Positions 35,493-43,718 of a DNA stretch of 64,000 bases are shown piece after piece; the stretch's first letter is position 1; every line of letters begins with the position of its first letter. The notes beneath the pieces are model-generated. The model made no database searches. It was not told the DNA's origin and saw only the letters and a program-made list of their open reading frames with translations. The stretch lies in NCBI GenBank assembly GCA_020639075.1, contig JACKHI010000001.1, positions 5,394,001-5,458,000 on the forward strand, written 5' to 3'. Made by a program: the position numbers and the translations under genes. Origin of the DNA: Phycisphaerales bacterium (GTDB lineage: Bacteria; Planctomycetota; Phycisphaerae; UBA1845; UTPLA1).

Positions 35493-35800
35493 TGGCCCCG
35501 TTCAGGGGCCGAAAGTTTGTAGCCCCGGGTGGAGCAACGATCGCAAAGCGATCATTGCGCAACCCGGGGAAATGAAGTTCAGAGAGAAATCCCGCCCCCG
35601 AAGCGGGGCGGCAGTGGGCCGACATGTTGCACGCATGTTGAATGAACCGACTCTCTATCCGGCGCAACATCGGTTCGATTTGAATCGCCGGTCGGATTTG
35701 GACTATCGCCCCCGTTCGGGGGCTAATTGCAGGAACACAACGCCGCTTACCCCGTGTTGCGCTTCGACCGCGTTCGCGGTCTTCGCTCCACACGGGGCTA
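35493..35800 (+). repeat. ~308-bp palindrome-rich direct repeat, right copy (REP/BIME-like)
   Basis: Same order of hairpins as the left copy at 34477-34783, with one extra C in the CGCCCCCGAAGCGGGGCG stem. GTAG again precedes the CCCCGGGT/ACCCGGGG nested hairpin (35519 onward). The closing inverted element ends CACGGGGCTAAAG instead of CTACAAA, so its GTAG has become TTAG on the minus strand. Divergence between copies is concentrated at 35621-35665. Confidence 0.85.
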
Positions 35801-35988
35801 AAGACTGGCGCCCCCGCGGCGCGATGATGCGGCCGAGGCCGGCGGGGGGGCGATGCCGCTGAGTTGGCATCGCGCAGAAACTGCGGTCTTCGGGAAACGT
35901 GCATGCTGGCGCTACGTGGCGACGTGTCAGGTGGGTAGACGTTGAGGATGGAGTACAATGGGGGCAGCCGTTCGACTCATGGCGGCAT

Positions 35989-36023
35989 CCCCATCCTTTC
36001 CATTCGGAACGGACGGGGCGCCC
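35989..36023 (+). repeat. CCCCATCC-type hairpin repeat
   Basis: CCCCATCCTTTCC-ATTC-GGAACGGACGGGG followed by CGCCC. It matches the element at 33617-33651, with two stem substitutions turning Watson-Crick pairs into mismatched or wobble pairs. The rest of 35801-36232 has no gene that I can support. Confidence 0.7.
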
Positions 36024-36232
36024 GTGCGGGAGTTCAAATCGCACTCCCACTCCTGTTTCTGAGGTCATTCGAGCGGTTGAGACGCATCCGTGTGTCCCGT
36101 TAAGGAAGATCGGGATTTGACGCGTTTCTTGCAGGCTTCGCCCCGTGCTCGCATTGCCTGCAACGATTGGCAGATTCACCACGTGTTCTTAGAGTTGAAT
36201 GGATGGCCTCAGCCTGGATTGATGTTGAGAGA

Positions 36233-37339
36233 TCACTGCATGTCTTTACGCGGGATTTGTTGATATTCTTCTAACTCCTCGTCGCCCATCACGTAATATC
36301 CGTAACTCGGTCGATCCGGTATCTCAAGAATCGTATAGCATTCTGGACATCTCAATTCGGAGTTTCGAAACAGCCTTAGCCAATCCGTCCGAGACTTTAG
36401 AGTTGCGCAATTGCAGATTGGGCATTCGATTCCGAGGCTGATTGAAGCATCGCCCAGTATTTTCTCGCGTTCGTGAGGGGGGCCATCGAATGTATAATAC
36501 GAACACAGGAGGAAGCCAGCCTGTCGCCGGAGCGTATTCATATTCGCTTCGAATGGACTTCGTTTCGTGATTAAGTCCAACAGCGCCTCAACGACGTCAA
36601 CGGCATGCATTAGCATTAGCGGGAGCGTCAAATAGATGGCGCTCCATTGTTCAAATCGTGACTCGTCATCCGAAAAAACGAAGTTGAGATTCTGGTCCTC
36701 CGTCTTGTAGTGCTTGATCGTAGTAATGAGATGCAGCGATTTGTCCCAAATTGCGTTTAGACCGTGGGCCGAAGTTCGATCGTATCGCAATTCGTTAAGG
36801 AACTCTGCATCGATGTAAATATCTGAACCGGCCTTTCTGCTTGCCTCAGCTATGATCTGGATTCGCTCGTCCGGCCTCAATTGGGTTACGTCAAGCTGAG
36901 CGATCTCATGATCGAAGAACTTGTGCGTCCAATCCTGCGGATGTGCAAGCATCCACTCCAGCTCAAAAAGATTGTCTCGAAGTGGCTTTCGAAGAAGCGA
37001 ATGTGCGACGCTTAATTTGCCTTTCTCGGAGTTGAATAGGGCTTCACAAAGATACTGGCACATGTCGGAAAGTACCGCCACGATGCAGTTTCGTAGTATT
37101 ATCTCATGGGCCTCATCTGCGTAGCTGTGGGACTTGAGCCAATTGAGGATCTCAGGTCCGTCAATTGAATTGAACTCTTCAGCATCAGCAGTTGACCTAA
37201 ACGTGAATTCGTGAACAAATATCCTACTGATCTCGCCGTGAACAACAACTTCGGCAAGAATATCGTGTAGGTAAAATGCGAACTCGTGTGCTAGTCGAAA
37301 GCGCCTCGGTATGTTCAACAAACGGTCTTTGGGTATCAT
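36233..37339 (-). CDS. Uncharacterised AT-richer protein with C-terminal zinc-ribbon-like cysteines
   Basis: 368 residues, no signal peptide or clear membrane helix. The N-terminal ~300 residues are helical and acidic; the segment RNCIVAVLSDMCQYLCEALF and later LPLMLMHAVDVVEALLDL suggest a bundle. Near the C-terminus, IECPICNCATL and LRCPECYTIL provide two CPxC knuckles about 25 residues apart, a likely zinc site. Its base composition is clearly lower in G+C than neighbouring genes, with many A/T-ending codons, so recent acquisition is likely. It follows the transposase/repeat region on the same strand and precedes nothing obviously related. I do not recognise the family; resemblance to abortive-infection or DUF5677-like helical proteins is a guess. 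Confidence 0.75.
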   Translation of the reverse strand: MIPKDRLLNIPRRFRLAHEFAFYLHDILAEVVVHGEISRIFVHEFTFRSTADAEEFNSIDGPEILNWLKSHSYADEAHEIILRNCIVAVLSDMCQYLCEALFNSEKGKLSVAHSLLRKPLRDNLFELEWMLAHPQDWTHKFFDHEIAQLDVTQLRPDERIQIIAEASRKAGSDIYIDAEFLNELRYDRTSAHGLNAIWDKSLHLITTIKHYKTEDQNLNFVFSDDESRFEQWSAIYLTLPLMLMHAVDVVEALLDLITKRSPFEANMNTLRRQAGFLLCSYYTFDGPPHEREKILGDASISLGIECPICNCATLKSRTDWLRLFRNSELRCPECYTILEIPDRPSYGYYVMGDEELEEYQQIPRKDMQ

Positions 37340-37404
37340 TATAGACTCCGGCCAAGAGATTTATGAAATAATGATATCACCTAGTAGAATTCTTGCAAGA
37401 CTCG

Positions 37405-38214
37405 CTACCCAATCACCCCATCCACCGGCGAACTCGCCGTTGCATATCGCTTCCGCGGAATCCGACCCGCTCGATGCGACAGATACCCCGCATCCAGCGC
37501 GTGCGCCATCGCCCGCGCCATTGCGACGGGGTCCTTCGCGTGGGCGATGCCCGTGTTAAGCAGCACGCCGTCCGCGCCGAGTTCCATTGCAATTGCGACA
37601 TCGCTCGCGGTGCCGACGCCGGCGTCGACGATGACGGGGTAATCCGGATCGCCGTCCTTCAGCATTTCCAGGATGATCGAGATGCTGTTCGCGTTCAGCA
37701 CGCCGAGACCCGAGCCGATGGGGCTGCCGGCGGGCATGACGCTCGTCGCGCCGGCCTCTTTCAACCGACACGCCATCGCCGGGTCGTCGCTTGAGTAGAC
37801 GAGCACGCGGAAGCCGTCTTTCACAAGTTCCTTCGTCGCTTCCAATGTGGCGACCGGATCGGGTAGCAGCGTTTTCTTGTCGTGCAATACCTCAAGCTTC
37901 ACCCACGCAGCGCCGGGGTTGTTGAGCTGTTCGAGAATATCACGTCCCAGTCGCGCGACGCGGATCGCGTCATCCGCATTGAAGCAGCCCGCGGTATTGG
38001 GCAGGATCGTGTAGCGCTTCGTGTCGATGTAATCGAGCAGGTTGCGGTTCTGCGCGTCGATCAGCCGCTCGCGCCGCACAGCGACGGTCACGACTTCGCA
38101 GCGGCTCGCCTCAAGGCACTCGCGCATCTGCTCGAACGTCGCATATTTTCCCGTGCCCACGAACAAGCGGGAGCGGAATGTCAATTCACCAATCTTGATA
38201 GGTTGCGGATCCAT
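37405..38214 (-). CDS. thiG: Thiazole synthase ThiG
   Basis: 269 residues of a TIM barrel. The Schiff-base lysine is K106 in AAWVKLEVL, and other ThiG hallmarks are FVGTGKYATFEQM (18-30), LPNTAGCFNADDA (71-83), VMPAGSPIGSG (about 159-169) and IVDAGVGTASDVAIAMELGADGVL. ThiG condenses 1-deoxyxylulose-5-phosphate, dehydroglycine and ThiS-thiocarboxylate into the thiazole moiety of thiamin. Its partner thiS is 357 bp upstream on the same strand, separated by hairpin repeats. Confidence 0.96.
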   Translation of the reverse strand: MDPQPIKIGELTFRSRLFVGTGKYATFEQMRECLEASRCEVVTVAVRRERLIDAQNRNLLDYIDTKRYTILPNTAGCFNADDAIRVARLGRDILEQLNNPGAAWVKLEVLHDKKTLLPDPVATLEATKELVKDGFRVLVYSSDDPAMACRLKEAGATSVMPAGSPIGSGLGVLNANSISIILEMLKDGDPDYPVIVDAGVGTASDVAIAMELGADGVLLNTGIAHAKDPVAMARAMAHALDAGYLSHRAGRIPRKRYATASSPVDGVIG

Positions 38215-38256
38215 GGTTGTCTCGGTTTCTCTTTGTCAGTCCAAAATCTCGCGAAC

Positions 38257-38316
38257 GGGTGCCATGCCGACCCCTAAGGTCGGCATGTTGGGTGCCACTG
38301 CACTGTGAGCAGTGCC
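38257..38316 (+). repeat. Two GGGTGCCA-type hairpins in tandem
   Basis: At 38257-38287 GGGTGC leads the hairpin CATGCCGACC / GGTCGGCATG; three bases later (38290-38316) the same GGGTGC leads a different stem, CACTGC / GCAGTG. Flanks are conserved while the stem is replaced. They lie between thiS and thiG. The remaining sequence to 38571 contains no gene I can support. Confidence 0.8.
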
Positions 38317-38571
38317 GAACGCTGCGAATGTTCGCTCTCGCCATTGCATCCGGCGCGCGTGACTCCGTCGCTTTGAATCCGCGACAGTTTCACTCGCCCG
38401 CGTTTTGGGCGCCACGAGGCTCCTCCGGTTCTTGCGTACGCGAAGCGGACTTGGCTGATCTTCCGTGCGGAATACCCGCCGCTCCCCTACGGTCGCGGCT
38501 CTGCACGCGCTGCCCGCAACACTGAACGCCCCGTCCGCCGCGCTGAGCGCGTCATAAGCGGAACGGCGGCG

Positions 38572-38796
38572 TCATCCACCGCCGACGAGCGTCACGATCT
38601 CCACGCGATCGCCCGAAGTCAGCGGCGTTGCGTCATAGTCCTTGTGCCGCACGAGCTGCTTGTTCACTTCCACGGCGAAGGGCGGTCGCGGTTGACGGAC
38701 GCTCACCAACACCGCGACTGTCGCGGGCCCATCGAGCGACACGTTGTCACCGTTCACTACGATCTCGATCGCGTCCGTCGCTTGCGGCGTAGTCAT
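38572..38796 (-). CDS. thiS: Sulfur carrier protein ThiS
   Basis: 74 residues with a ubiquitin-like layout: IEIVVNGDNVSLDGPATVAVLV, FAVEVNKQLVRHKDYDATPLTSGDRVEIVTLVGGG. It ends in a Gly-Gly-Gly, where the terminal glycine is adenylated and thiocarboxylated. The FAVEVN and GDRVEIVTLVGGG segments are diagnostic of ThiS. It provides sulfur to ThiG encoded downstream on the same strand. No thiF or thiO is adjacent. Confidence 0.92.
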   Translation of the reverse strand: MTTPQATDAIEIVVNGDNVSLDGPATVAVLVSVRQPRPPFAVEVNKQLVRHKDYDATPLTSGDRVEIVTLVGGG

Positions 38797-38875
38797 CGTT
38801 GTTTTCCCAAATGCGCCAGTTCATGCGCCGACGGAGTCGTTCCGAGGCGAATCACGGCATTATACGCAGATCCGC

Positions 38876-39301
38876 CTATCCCGGCTTCCGGATGATAATC
38901 CGTGTATACAGCAGCCATGTGACATACAGAAACACGTACTCGATCGCCATCGCCGCCAGCGCGTACCAGGGATCGAGCAGGGAGAACAGCAGAACAGCGA
39001 ACGTGATCGAGTTTATGAACAGGGCCGCCAGGGCCTGCAGCCGCTGGCCAGCCACGCCGGGCTCGTCGTCGGGTCGCGTGCGCAGCCACCAGAGGACGCC
39101 CGCCGCCAGTGTGGCCGAGAGCGCGACTGTGTACGGCAGCAGTGTGACGACCGGCTCCGCACCCTGATCAGGCAGCAGGACGACGACGATCGATGTTACG
39201 AGCGCCCCGAGGGCGATCCAGACGGAGAGTACGGCGAACATTCCGGCATGATGCGGGAGGGCGGGCAGCCTGTCGACGGCGCCAGCCCGCCAACCGGACA
39301 T
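38876..39301 (-). CDS. Small membrane protein, four predicted helices
   Basis: 141 residues from the ATG at 39301; a longer frame to 39442 would overlap the divergent neighbour's 5' end and its extra residues look non-coding. Four hydrophobic segments (about 21-42, 52-70, 88-106, 111-132) are joined by short loops, and the tail is basic (TRIIIRKPG). I do not recognise a family. It is divergent from the zinc-ribbon membrane protein gene at 39483, and the two may share a control region. Confidence 0.65.
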   Translation of the reverse strand: MSGWRAGAVDRLPALPHHAGMFAVLSVWIALGALVTSIVVVLLPDQGAEPVVTLLPYTVALSATLAAGVLWWLRTRPDDEPGVAGQRLQALAALFINSITFAVLLFSLLDPWYALAAMAIEYVFLYVTWLLYTRIIIRKPG

Positions 39302-39482
39302 GCCGGCGTTTTCGACGCCCGATCGACTGCGATGCGAAGGATTCTGAGCATGGTACGCGTCATTGGACTGTGAGACTTGGCGATATCCCGGCTTGGTGAA
39401 ACAATCCGAACGATCGGCCCACATGCGGCGTAGAAGCTGCACCAGACGGCGCGCAATTCGCCGGACGGAGGACTCTCGTCTC

Positions 39483-40043
39483 GTGACTCAGATCATCGCT
39501 CGACTCGTGCTGGCCATGCTGATCCTGCCGTTCGCGATGATCATCATGGCGACGGCGTTTGCCGTCGACGTCGCGATCGCCGGCCGGCCGGAGTTCGAAG
39601 GCATCCTCGTCGGGTGGATTATCACGGACCTCTTCGTCGTCGTATATTGGATTGCGATCTGGCGATCATCGATCAGATGGACTCAGCGGCGGGTTGCGTC
39701 GACATTGGGAGCCGTCGGCGGGGGGGCATTTGCGGCGATGCTCGGCATCGGGGCACTCAGGCACCTCATAGGCATTCCCATCGAACCGGCCACGATGTTC
39801 GGCAACTCGCTTTTCCCACTTGTGTTCGTTCTTGCATCGGTCTTCATCTGGCGCGAGACGGCGGCGGAACGATTCGAACGCATGCGCGGGCGCGGCGTCG
39901 ATACTGTGGCCTGCCCGATCTGCGGATACAACATGACGGGTCTGCGCGAGGCGCGCTGCCCGGAATGCGGCGTCGTATTCACACTCGACGAGCTGCTGTC
40001 GGCACAATCGCAGGAGCAACGCGACGACGTACCGGATCACTGA
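39483..40043 (+). CDS. Membrane protein with C-terminal zinc ribbon
   Basis: 186 residues from a GTG at 39483, which has GGAGG upstream and places the first helix (ARLVLAMLILPFAMIIMATAF) right at the N-terminus. In-frame ATGs at 39363 and 39423 would add Arg-rich residues that look non-coding. Four membrane helices end near residue 135. The cytoplasmic tail carries the ribbon CPICGYNMTGLREARCPECGVVF, two CPxCG knuckles. It belongs to the same planctomycete zinc-ribbon membrane group as the 27820 and 57606 products, except that the ribbon is C-terminal here. Function unknown. A bidirectional terminator follows. Confidence 0.72.
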   Translation: MTQIIARLVLAMLILPFAMIIMATAFAVDVAIAGRPEFEGILVGWIITDLFVVVYWIAIWRSSIRWTQRRVASTLGAVGGGAFAAMLGIGALRHLIGIPIEPATMFGNSLFPLVFVLASVFIWRETAAERFERMRGRGVDTVACPICGYNMTGLREARCPECGVVFTLDELLSAQSQEQRDDVPDH

Positions 40044-40084
40044 ATTCACCGAGTTTCGCCGCACTCTCGGTTTTCCAACAAAAA

Positions 40085-40130
40085 GGCCGCGATTCGAGAC
40101 AAATCAAATCGCGGCCGGCTTCGTTTTTTT
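40085..40130. terminator. Bidirectional rho-independent terminator
   Basis: Stem GGCCGCGATT / AATCGCGGCC (10 bp, 12-base loop), flanked by AAAAA on the left and TTTTTTT on the right. It lies between convergent genes and can terminate both. Confidence 0.88.
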
Positions 40131-40158
40131 GATCCGATAGAGAACGCGGATGCCGCGG

Positions 40159-42084
40159 TCAAGCGCTTGCGACCGGCTCTTCGGTGGCAACGTGTGCAAC
40201 GTCTATGCGCTTGCGATTCTTCGTGAACGGAATCCGCAACGCGTAGATACCGTCCTGCATTTCGCTTTCCACGGGGAATCCGCACTTGTGGAAGATCTTC
40301 AACATGCCCTGGTTGTCGATCAGCACGTCTGCGGTGAATCCCGCGATTCGATTTTCCCGGGCCGCGTCCACGAGCCGGTTCATGAGCAGCGTACCGATGC
40401 CTTGATTCTGATAGTCGTCTCGCACAAGGAAGGCGGCATCCGCAAAGTTGTCGCGCGGGTTGCGGCTGTAATGTGCGATGCCGACCATCTCGGCGGATTC
40501 ATCGCGTCCCGTCATCACGACGAGCACCATGTCGGCTTCGTAGTCGACGTGGAGCATTTCCTGCAGTTTCTCGTGCGGCATCGACTTGATCATTCGGAAG
40601 AACCGATAGTGCACGGACTCATCCGAGAGTTTGTAGAACATGTCACGCAGCAGCGGCTCGTCCGTCAGACGCAGCGGACGCAGGAAGGCTGTATCGCCGT
40701 CGCGCAATTGGAATATCTCTTCGAATTGCTCCGGATAGATCGGCGTGCGAATCGGCAGTTCGATCTGATCGCGGTAGATCATCCGGCGTGACTTGGCTTC
40801 CGCCAGCAGCCATGGCCGGAACTTCGGATCGGCGATCTGAATCAGCGCCAGCGCCCGCTCGCGAATGTTCTTGCCGTGCAGGTAAGCCACGCCGTGCTCC
40901 GTGACGACGTAGTGCACGTCGCCCCGGCTCGTCACGACGCCGGCGCCCTGTTTCAAGAAGGGGACGATGCGACTGATCGACCCGCGATCGGCTGTCGACG
41001 GAAGGGCGATGATCGGTTTGCCGCCCTTGCTTCGCGCTGCGCCGCGGGTGAAATCGACCTGGCCGCCGATGCCGCTGTAGAACATCTTGCCGAGCGAATC
41101 GGCGCAGACCTGGCCCGTCAAGTCCACTTCGATCGCGGCGTTGATCGATATCATTTTTTCATTTTTCGCGATGTTGAACGGATCGTTGACGTATTCCGTC
41201 GGATGGAATTCAACCAACGGGTTGTTGTTGATGAAGTCGTAGAGTTTGCGCGACCCGAGTACGAAGCTGGCGATGATCTTGCCTCGATGAAACGTCTTGC
41301 GGTTGTTCGTGATGATGCCCTTGTCAACGAGCGGAATCACGCCGTCGCTGAACATCTCCGTGTGAATGCCCAGGTCCGTGAAGCCGTCAAGGTTGTGCAG
41401 CACGGCGTCCGGAATCGTACCGATGCCGAGCTGCAGCGTCGCGCCGTCCTCGATCAAGTGCGAAATATGATGGGCGATGCGCTTCGAGATCTCGTCGGGC
41501 TCGCCCTGGATGGCTTCGAGCACCGGGCGATCGCTCGGAACCAGCACATGAATATCGCGCACGTGAATGAAATTGTCGCCGAGCACGCGCGGCATCTGTT
41601 CGTTGACTTCCGCGATGACGAACCGCGCCGTTTCGGCCGCGGGCTTCACGATGTCGCAGGAGACGCCGTAGCTGCAGTATCCGTGTTCATCCGGCGGACT
41701 GACTTCGACCATCGCCACGTCGATCACGACCCGTCCCGTGCGAAACTGGTCCGCGATCTCCGAAAGAAAAATCGGCGTGTAGTCGGCGCGCCCTTCGCTG
41801 ACGGCCTCCCGAACATTCGGGCCGATGAAATACGCGTTGTGGCGAAACTTGTCGCCGAATCGCGGTTCCGCGTACGTCGCGACGCCCAGCGTCAGAATGT
41901 GAACGATTTCGGCATCACTGATGTCTTCGCGTGCGCTCAGTGCTTCGACCAGCGTTTGCGGCTCGCCGGCGCCGGAGCCGATGAATACCCGCTGACCATG
42001 GCGGACATGACGAACTGCCCGCTCCGCCGTCTGGACTTTGTCGGCGTATCGTTCCTTCCAATTGACTGCGTTCGAATCGTTCAT
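40159..42084 (-). CDS. Acetyl-CoA hydrolase/transferase-type CoA-transferase fused to GNAT domain
   Basis: 641 residues. Residues about 15-440 form a class I CoA-transferase (AcetylCoA_hydro): VFIGSGAGEPQTL, LQLGIGTIPDAVL, IHTEMFSDGVIPLVDKG with the glutamate that forms the CoA thioester in 4-hydroxybutyrate CoA-transferases, and FYSGIGGQVDFTRGAA. Residues about 450-605 are a GNAT acetyltransferase: FLRPLRLTDEPLLRDMFYKLS and VRDDYQNQGIGTLLMNRL with the acetyl-CoA-binding QNQGIG. Such fusions occur in several bacteria and may acetylate their own or another metabolic enzyme. It should exchange CoA between acetyl-CoA and another short carboxylate. The gene is transcribed alone, with a terminator at 40085-40130. 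Confidence 0.92.
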   Translation of the reverse strand: MNDSNAVNWKERYADKVQTAERAVRHVRHGQRVFIGSGAGEPQTLVEALSAREDISDAEIVHILTLGVATYAEPRFGDKFRHNAYFIGPNVREAVSEGRADYTPIFLSEIADQFRTGRVVIDVAMVEVSPPDEHGYCSYGVSCDIVKPAAETARFVIAEVNEQMPRVLGDNFIHVRDIHVLVPSDRPVLEAIQGEPDEISKRIAHHISHLIEDGATLQLGIGTIPDAVLHNLDGFTDLGIHTEMFSDGVIPLVDKGIITNNRKTFHRGKIIASFVLGSRKLYDFINNNPLVEFHPTEYVNDPFNIAKNEKMISINAAIEVDLTGQVCADSLGKMFYSGIGGQVDFTRGAARSKGGKPIIALPSTADRGSISRIVPFLKQGAGVVTSRGDVHYVVTEHGVAYLHGKNIRERALALIQIADPKFRPWLLAEAKSRRMIYRDQIELPIRTPIYPEQFEEIFQLRDGDTAFLRPLRLTDEPLLRDMFYKLSDESVHYRFFRMIKSMPHEKLQEMLHVDYEADMVLVVMTGRDESAEMVGIAHYSRNPRDNFADAAFLVRDDYQNQGIGTLLMNRLVDAARENRIAGFTADVLIDNQGMLKIFHKCGFPVESEMQDGIYALRIPFTKNRKRIDVAHVATEEPVASA

Positions 42085-42279
42085 CTGGGTGTTTTCCCCG
42101 GGATCACGTCATTTCGTTGCTCGCGTTGCGAGCCGTTGTGCGGCGGCCTTCTGGAGGACCGTGGAGGCCTCTGTCGCCCGGCGCAGGGGGCGCGTGATCG
42201 GCATGAGTCACGCTATGTGTATGATAGGAGTATCGGCTCCGGGCGTAAGCCCTGAATACAAATCCATATGAGGATAATT

Positions 42280-42720
42280 ATGGCAAAGAAGCCCCAGAAT
42301 CCAGCCGCAGCAGGCTATTCCGGCACGCCGCTTTACCGGAAACTTGGCATCAAGGCGGGGCATCGTGTAGCGCTTGTCGGCGCGCCGGTCGGCATCGACT
42401 CGCAGCTCGTCAATCCGCCCGAAAACGTCAGGTTGAGTCGCGGCCTCCGCGGGACTCAAGCGATTGACGTGATTCTCCTGTTTTGTCGCAAGCAGGCCGA
42501 TTTGCACCGGAATTTCGAGAGTGCTCGGACTCGGCTTGCACCGGCCGCCGGCCTTTGGATCGCGTGGCCCAAGAAGGCGTCGGGTGTGGCGACAGATTTG
42601 ACGGAGGGCGTCGTTCGCGAGTTCGGGCTCGCAAGCGGCCTCGTGGACAACAAAGTTTGTGCCATCGATCAGACCTGGTCGGGCCTTCGGTTCGTGATTC
42701 GCTTGAAGGACCGGAAATAA
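42280..42720 (+). CDS. DUF3052 family protein
   Basis: 146 residues from the ATG at 42280 (AGGA six bases upstream; an ATG four codons earlier is weaker). The family opening AGYSGTPLYRKLGIKAGHRVALVGAP is clear, followed by AIDVILLFCRKQADL and LWIAWPKKASGVATDLTEGVVRE. DUF3052 proteins are small soluble alpha/beta proteins of unknown function. The gene is 12 bp ahead of a nitroreductase-family gene and presumably in the same operon. Confidence 0.85.
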   Translation: MAKKPQNPAAAGYSGTPLYRKLGIKAGHRVALVGAPVGIDSQLVNPPENVRLSRGLRGTQAIDVILLFCRKQADLHRNFESARTRLAPAAGLWIAWPKKASGVATDLTEGVVREFGLASGLVDNKVCAIDQTWSGLRFVIRLKDRK

Positions 42721-42732
42721 TAGGAGCCGGAC

Positions 42733-43398
42733 ATGCCTGCACCGATGATTCCATATGAACTGCCGCGCCGAGACGTGTCGTGGCAACTCGACAGGGCCGA
42801 AAAACTGTTCGACGAGATGGCGGGCCGCAGAAGTTGCCGGCACTTTTCCGATCGCCCAGTCGATCGTCAGGTCATCGAGCAGGCGATCGCCGTCGCGCAC
42901 ACGGCGCCGAGCGGGGCGAATCGCAAGCCGTGGCGGTTTGTCGTCGTCGACGATCCGGCGATCAAGCGCGAAATCCGCCTGGCCGCCGAGGCCGAAGAAC
43001 GCGAAAGCTACGATCGTCGCATGACGGCCGACTGGCTCAACGCGCTCGAACCTCTCGGCACAAACTGGGAAAAGCCGTTTCTTGAAATCGCACCGTTTCT
43101 GGTGGTTATCTTCCGACTGGATTCCCAAATGGTCGAAGGTCGGATGCAACGCAGTTACTATCCGATCGAGAGCGCCGGATTGGCCAGCGGGTTCTTCCTC
43201 ATGGCCTGTCACGCGTTAGGTCTCGCCACGCTCACGCACACGCCGAGCCCCATGAATTTTCTGCGGGAGATCCTCGGCCGGCCTTCGACCGAAAAGCCGT
43301 TCCTGCTTATTCCCGTCGGCTATCCGGCGGACGATTGCGTCGTTCCCGATCTCGAAAAGAAACCACTCGCTGAAGCGCTGCAATGGAATCGCCAGTGA
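42733..43398 (+). CDS. Nitroreductase-family flavoprotein, iodotyrosine deiodinase-like
   Basis: 221 residues. FMN-binding marks are GRRSCRHFSDRPV (31-43), TAPSGANRKPWRFVVV (57-72) and LLIPVGYPADD near the C-terminus. The active-site lid segment (about 85-118) reads EAEERESYDRRM ... LGTNWEKPFLE. The spacing of Glu89, Tyr93 and Lys114 reproduces the Glu/Tyr/Lys triad (157/161/182 in human IYD) that grips the zwitterion of halotyrosines. This strongly suggests a reductive dehalogenase for iodo- or bromotyrosine, or a close relative. It follows DUF3052 in a short operon. A BluB-type function is less likely because of this lid. Confidence 0.85.
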   Translation: MPAPMIPYELPRRDVSWQLDRAEKLFDEMAGRRSCRHFSDRPVDRQVIEQAIAVAHTAPSGANRKPWRFVVVDDPAIKREIRLAAEAEERESYDRRMTADWLNALEPLGTNWEKPFLEIAPFLVVIFRLDSQMVEGRMQRSYYPIESAGLASGFFLMACHALGLATLTHTPSPMNFLREILGRPSTEKPFLLIPVGYPADDCVVPDLEKKPLAEALQWNRQ

Positions 43399-43429
43399 AT
43401 CGCGATGGGTCTTCAGGAGATTTCCAGTT

Positions 43430-43460
43430 GGGGAGTGCGGGCGAGACGCCCGCACTCCCC
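43430..43460 (+). repeat. Perfect 14-bp hairpin between operons
   Basis: GGGGAGTGCGGGCG-AGA-CGCCCGCACTCCCC, 31 bases with no following T-run. It is likely one of the interspersed palindromes rather than a simple terminator, though it could stabilise the 3' end of the deiodinase-like mRNA. The rest of 43461-43718 holds no gene I can support. Confidence 0.75.
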
Positions 43461-43718
43461 GGAACTTGGAGCACTGAAGAACTCAAGTCGCCAAGTCATG
43501 CGGATGGCCCGCGAGAATTTGAACGTTGATTTTCGCGACGCGTCTTTACACGATACGCGTCAAAGGCGGCGCAAAGCCGCGCCGGCGCGGAGCGATCGCG
43601 GGCCCGAGCGAGCTTCGTGCATTGTAATGGGCCGGCGGGCGTTTCGAATCCACTCGGATTCGTCGGGTATGTGCATTTGCTTCGACGGATCGCGTGACAC
43701 AAACGAGGTATGTAATCC

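Noticed and set aside
34477..35801. CRISPR array
   Set aside because: The two repeats are ~307 bp, contain internal hairpins and have a gene between them. There are no regular 25-40 base repeats with spacers and no cas gene.
36026..36066. tRNA-like fragment (GTTCAAATC)
   Set aside because: The bases around it do not fold into acceptor, D and anticodon arms; the similarity is limited to the T-loop-like string.
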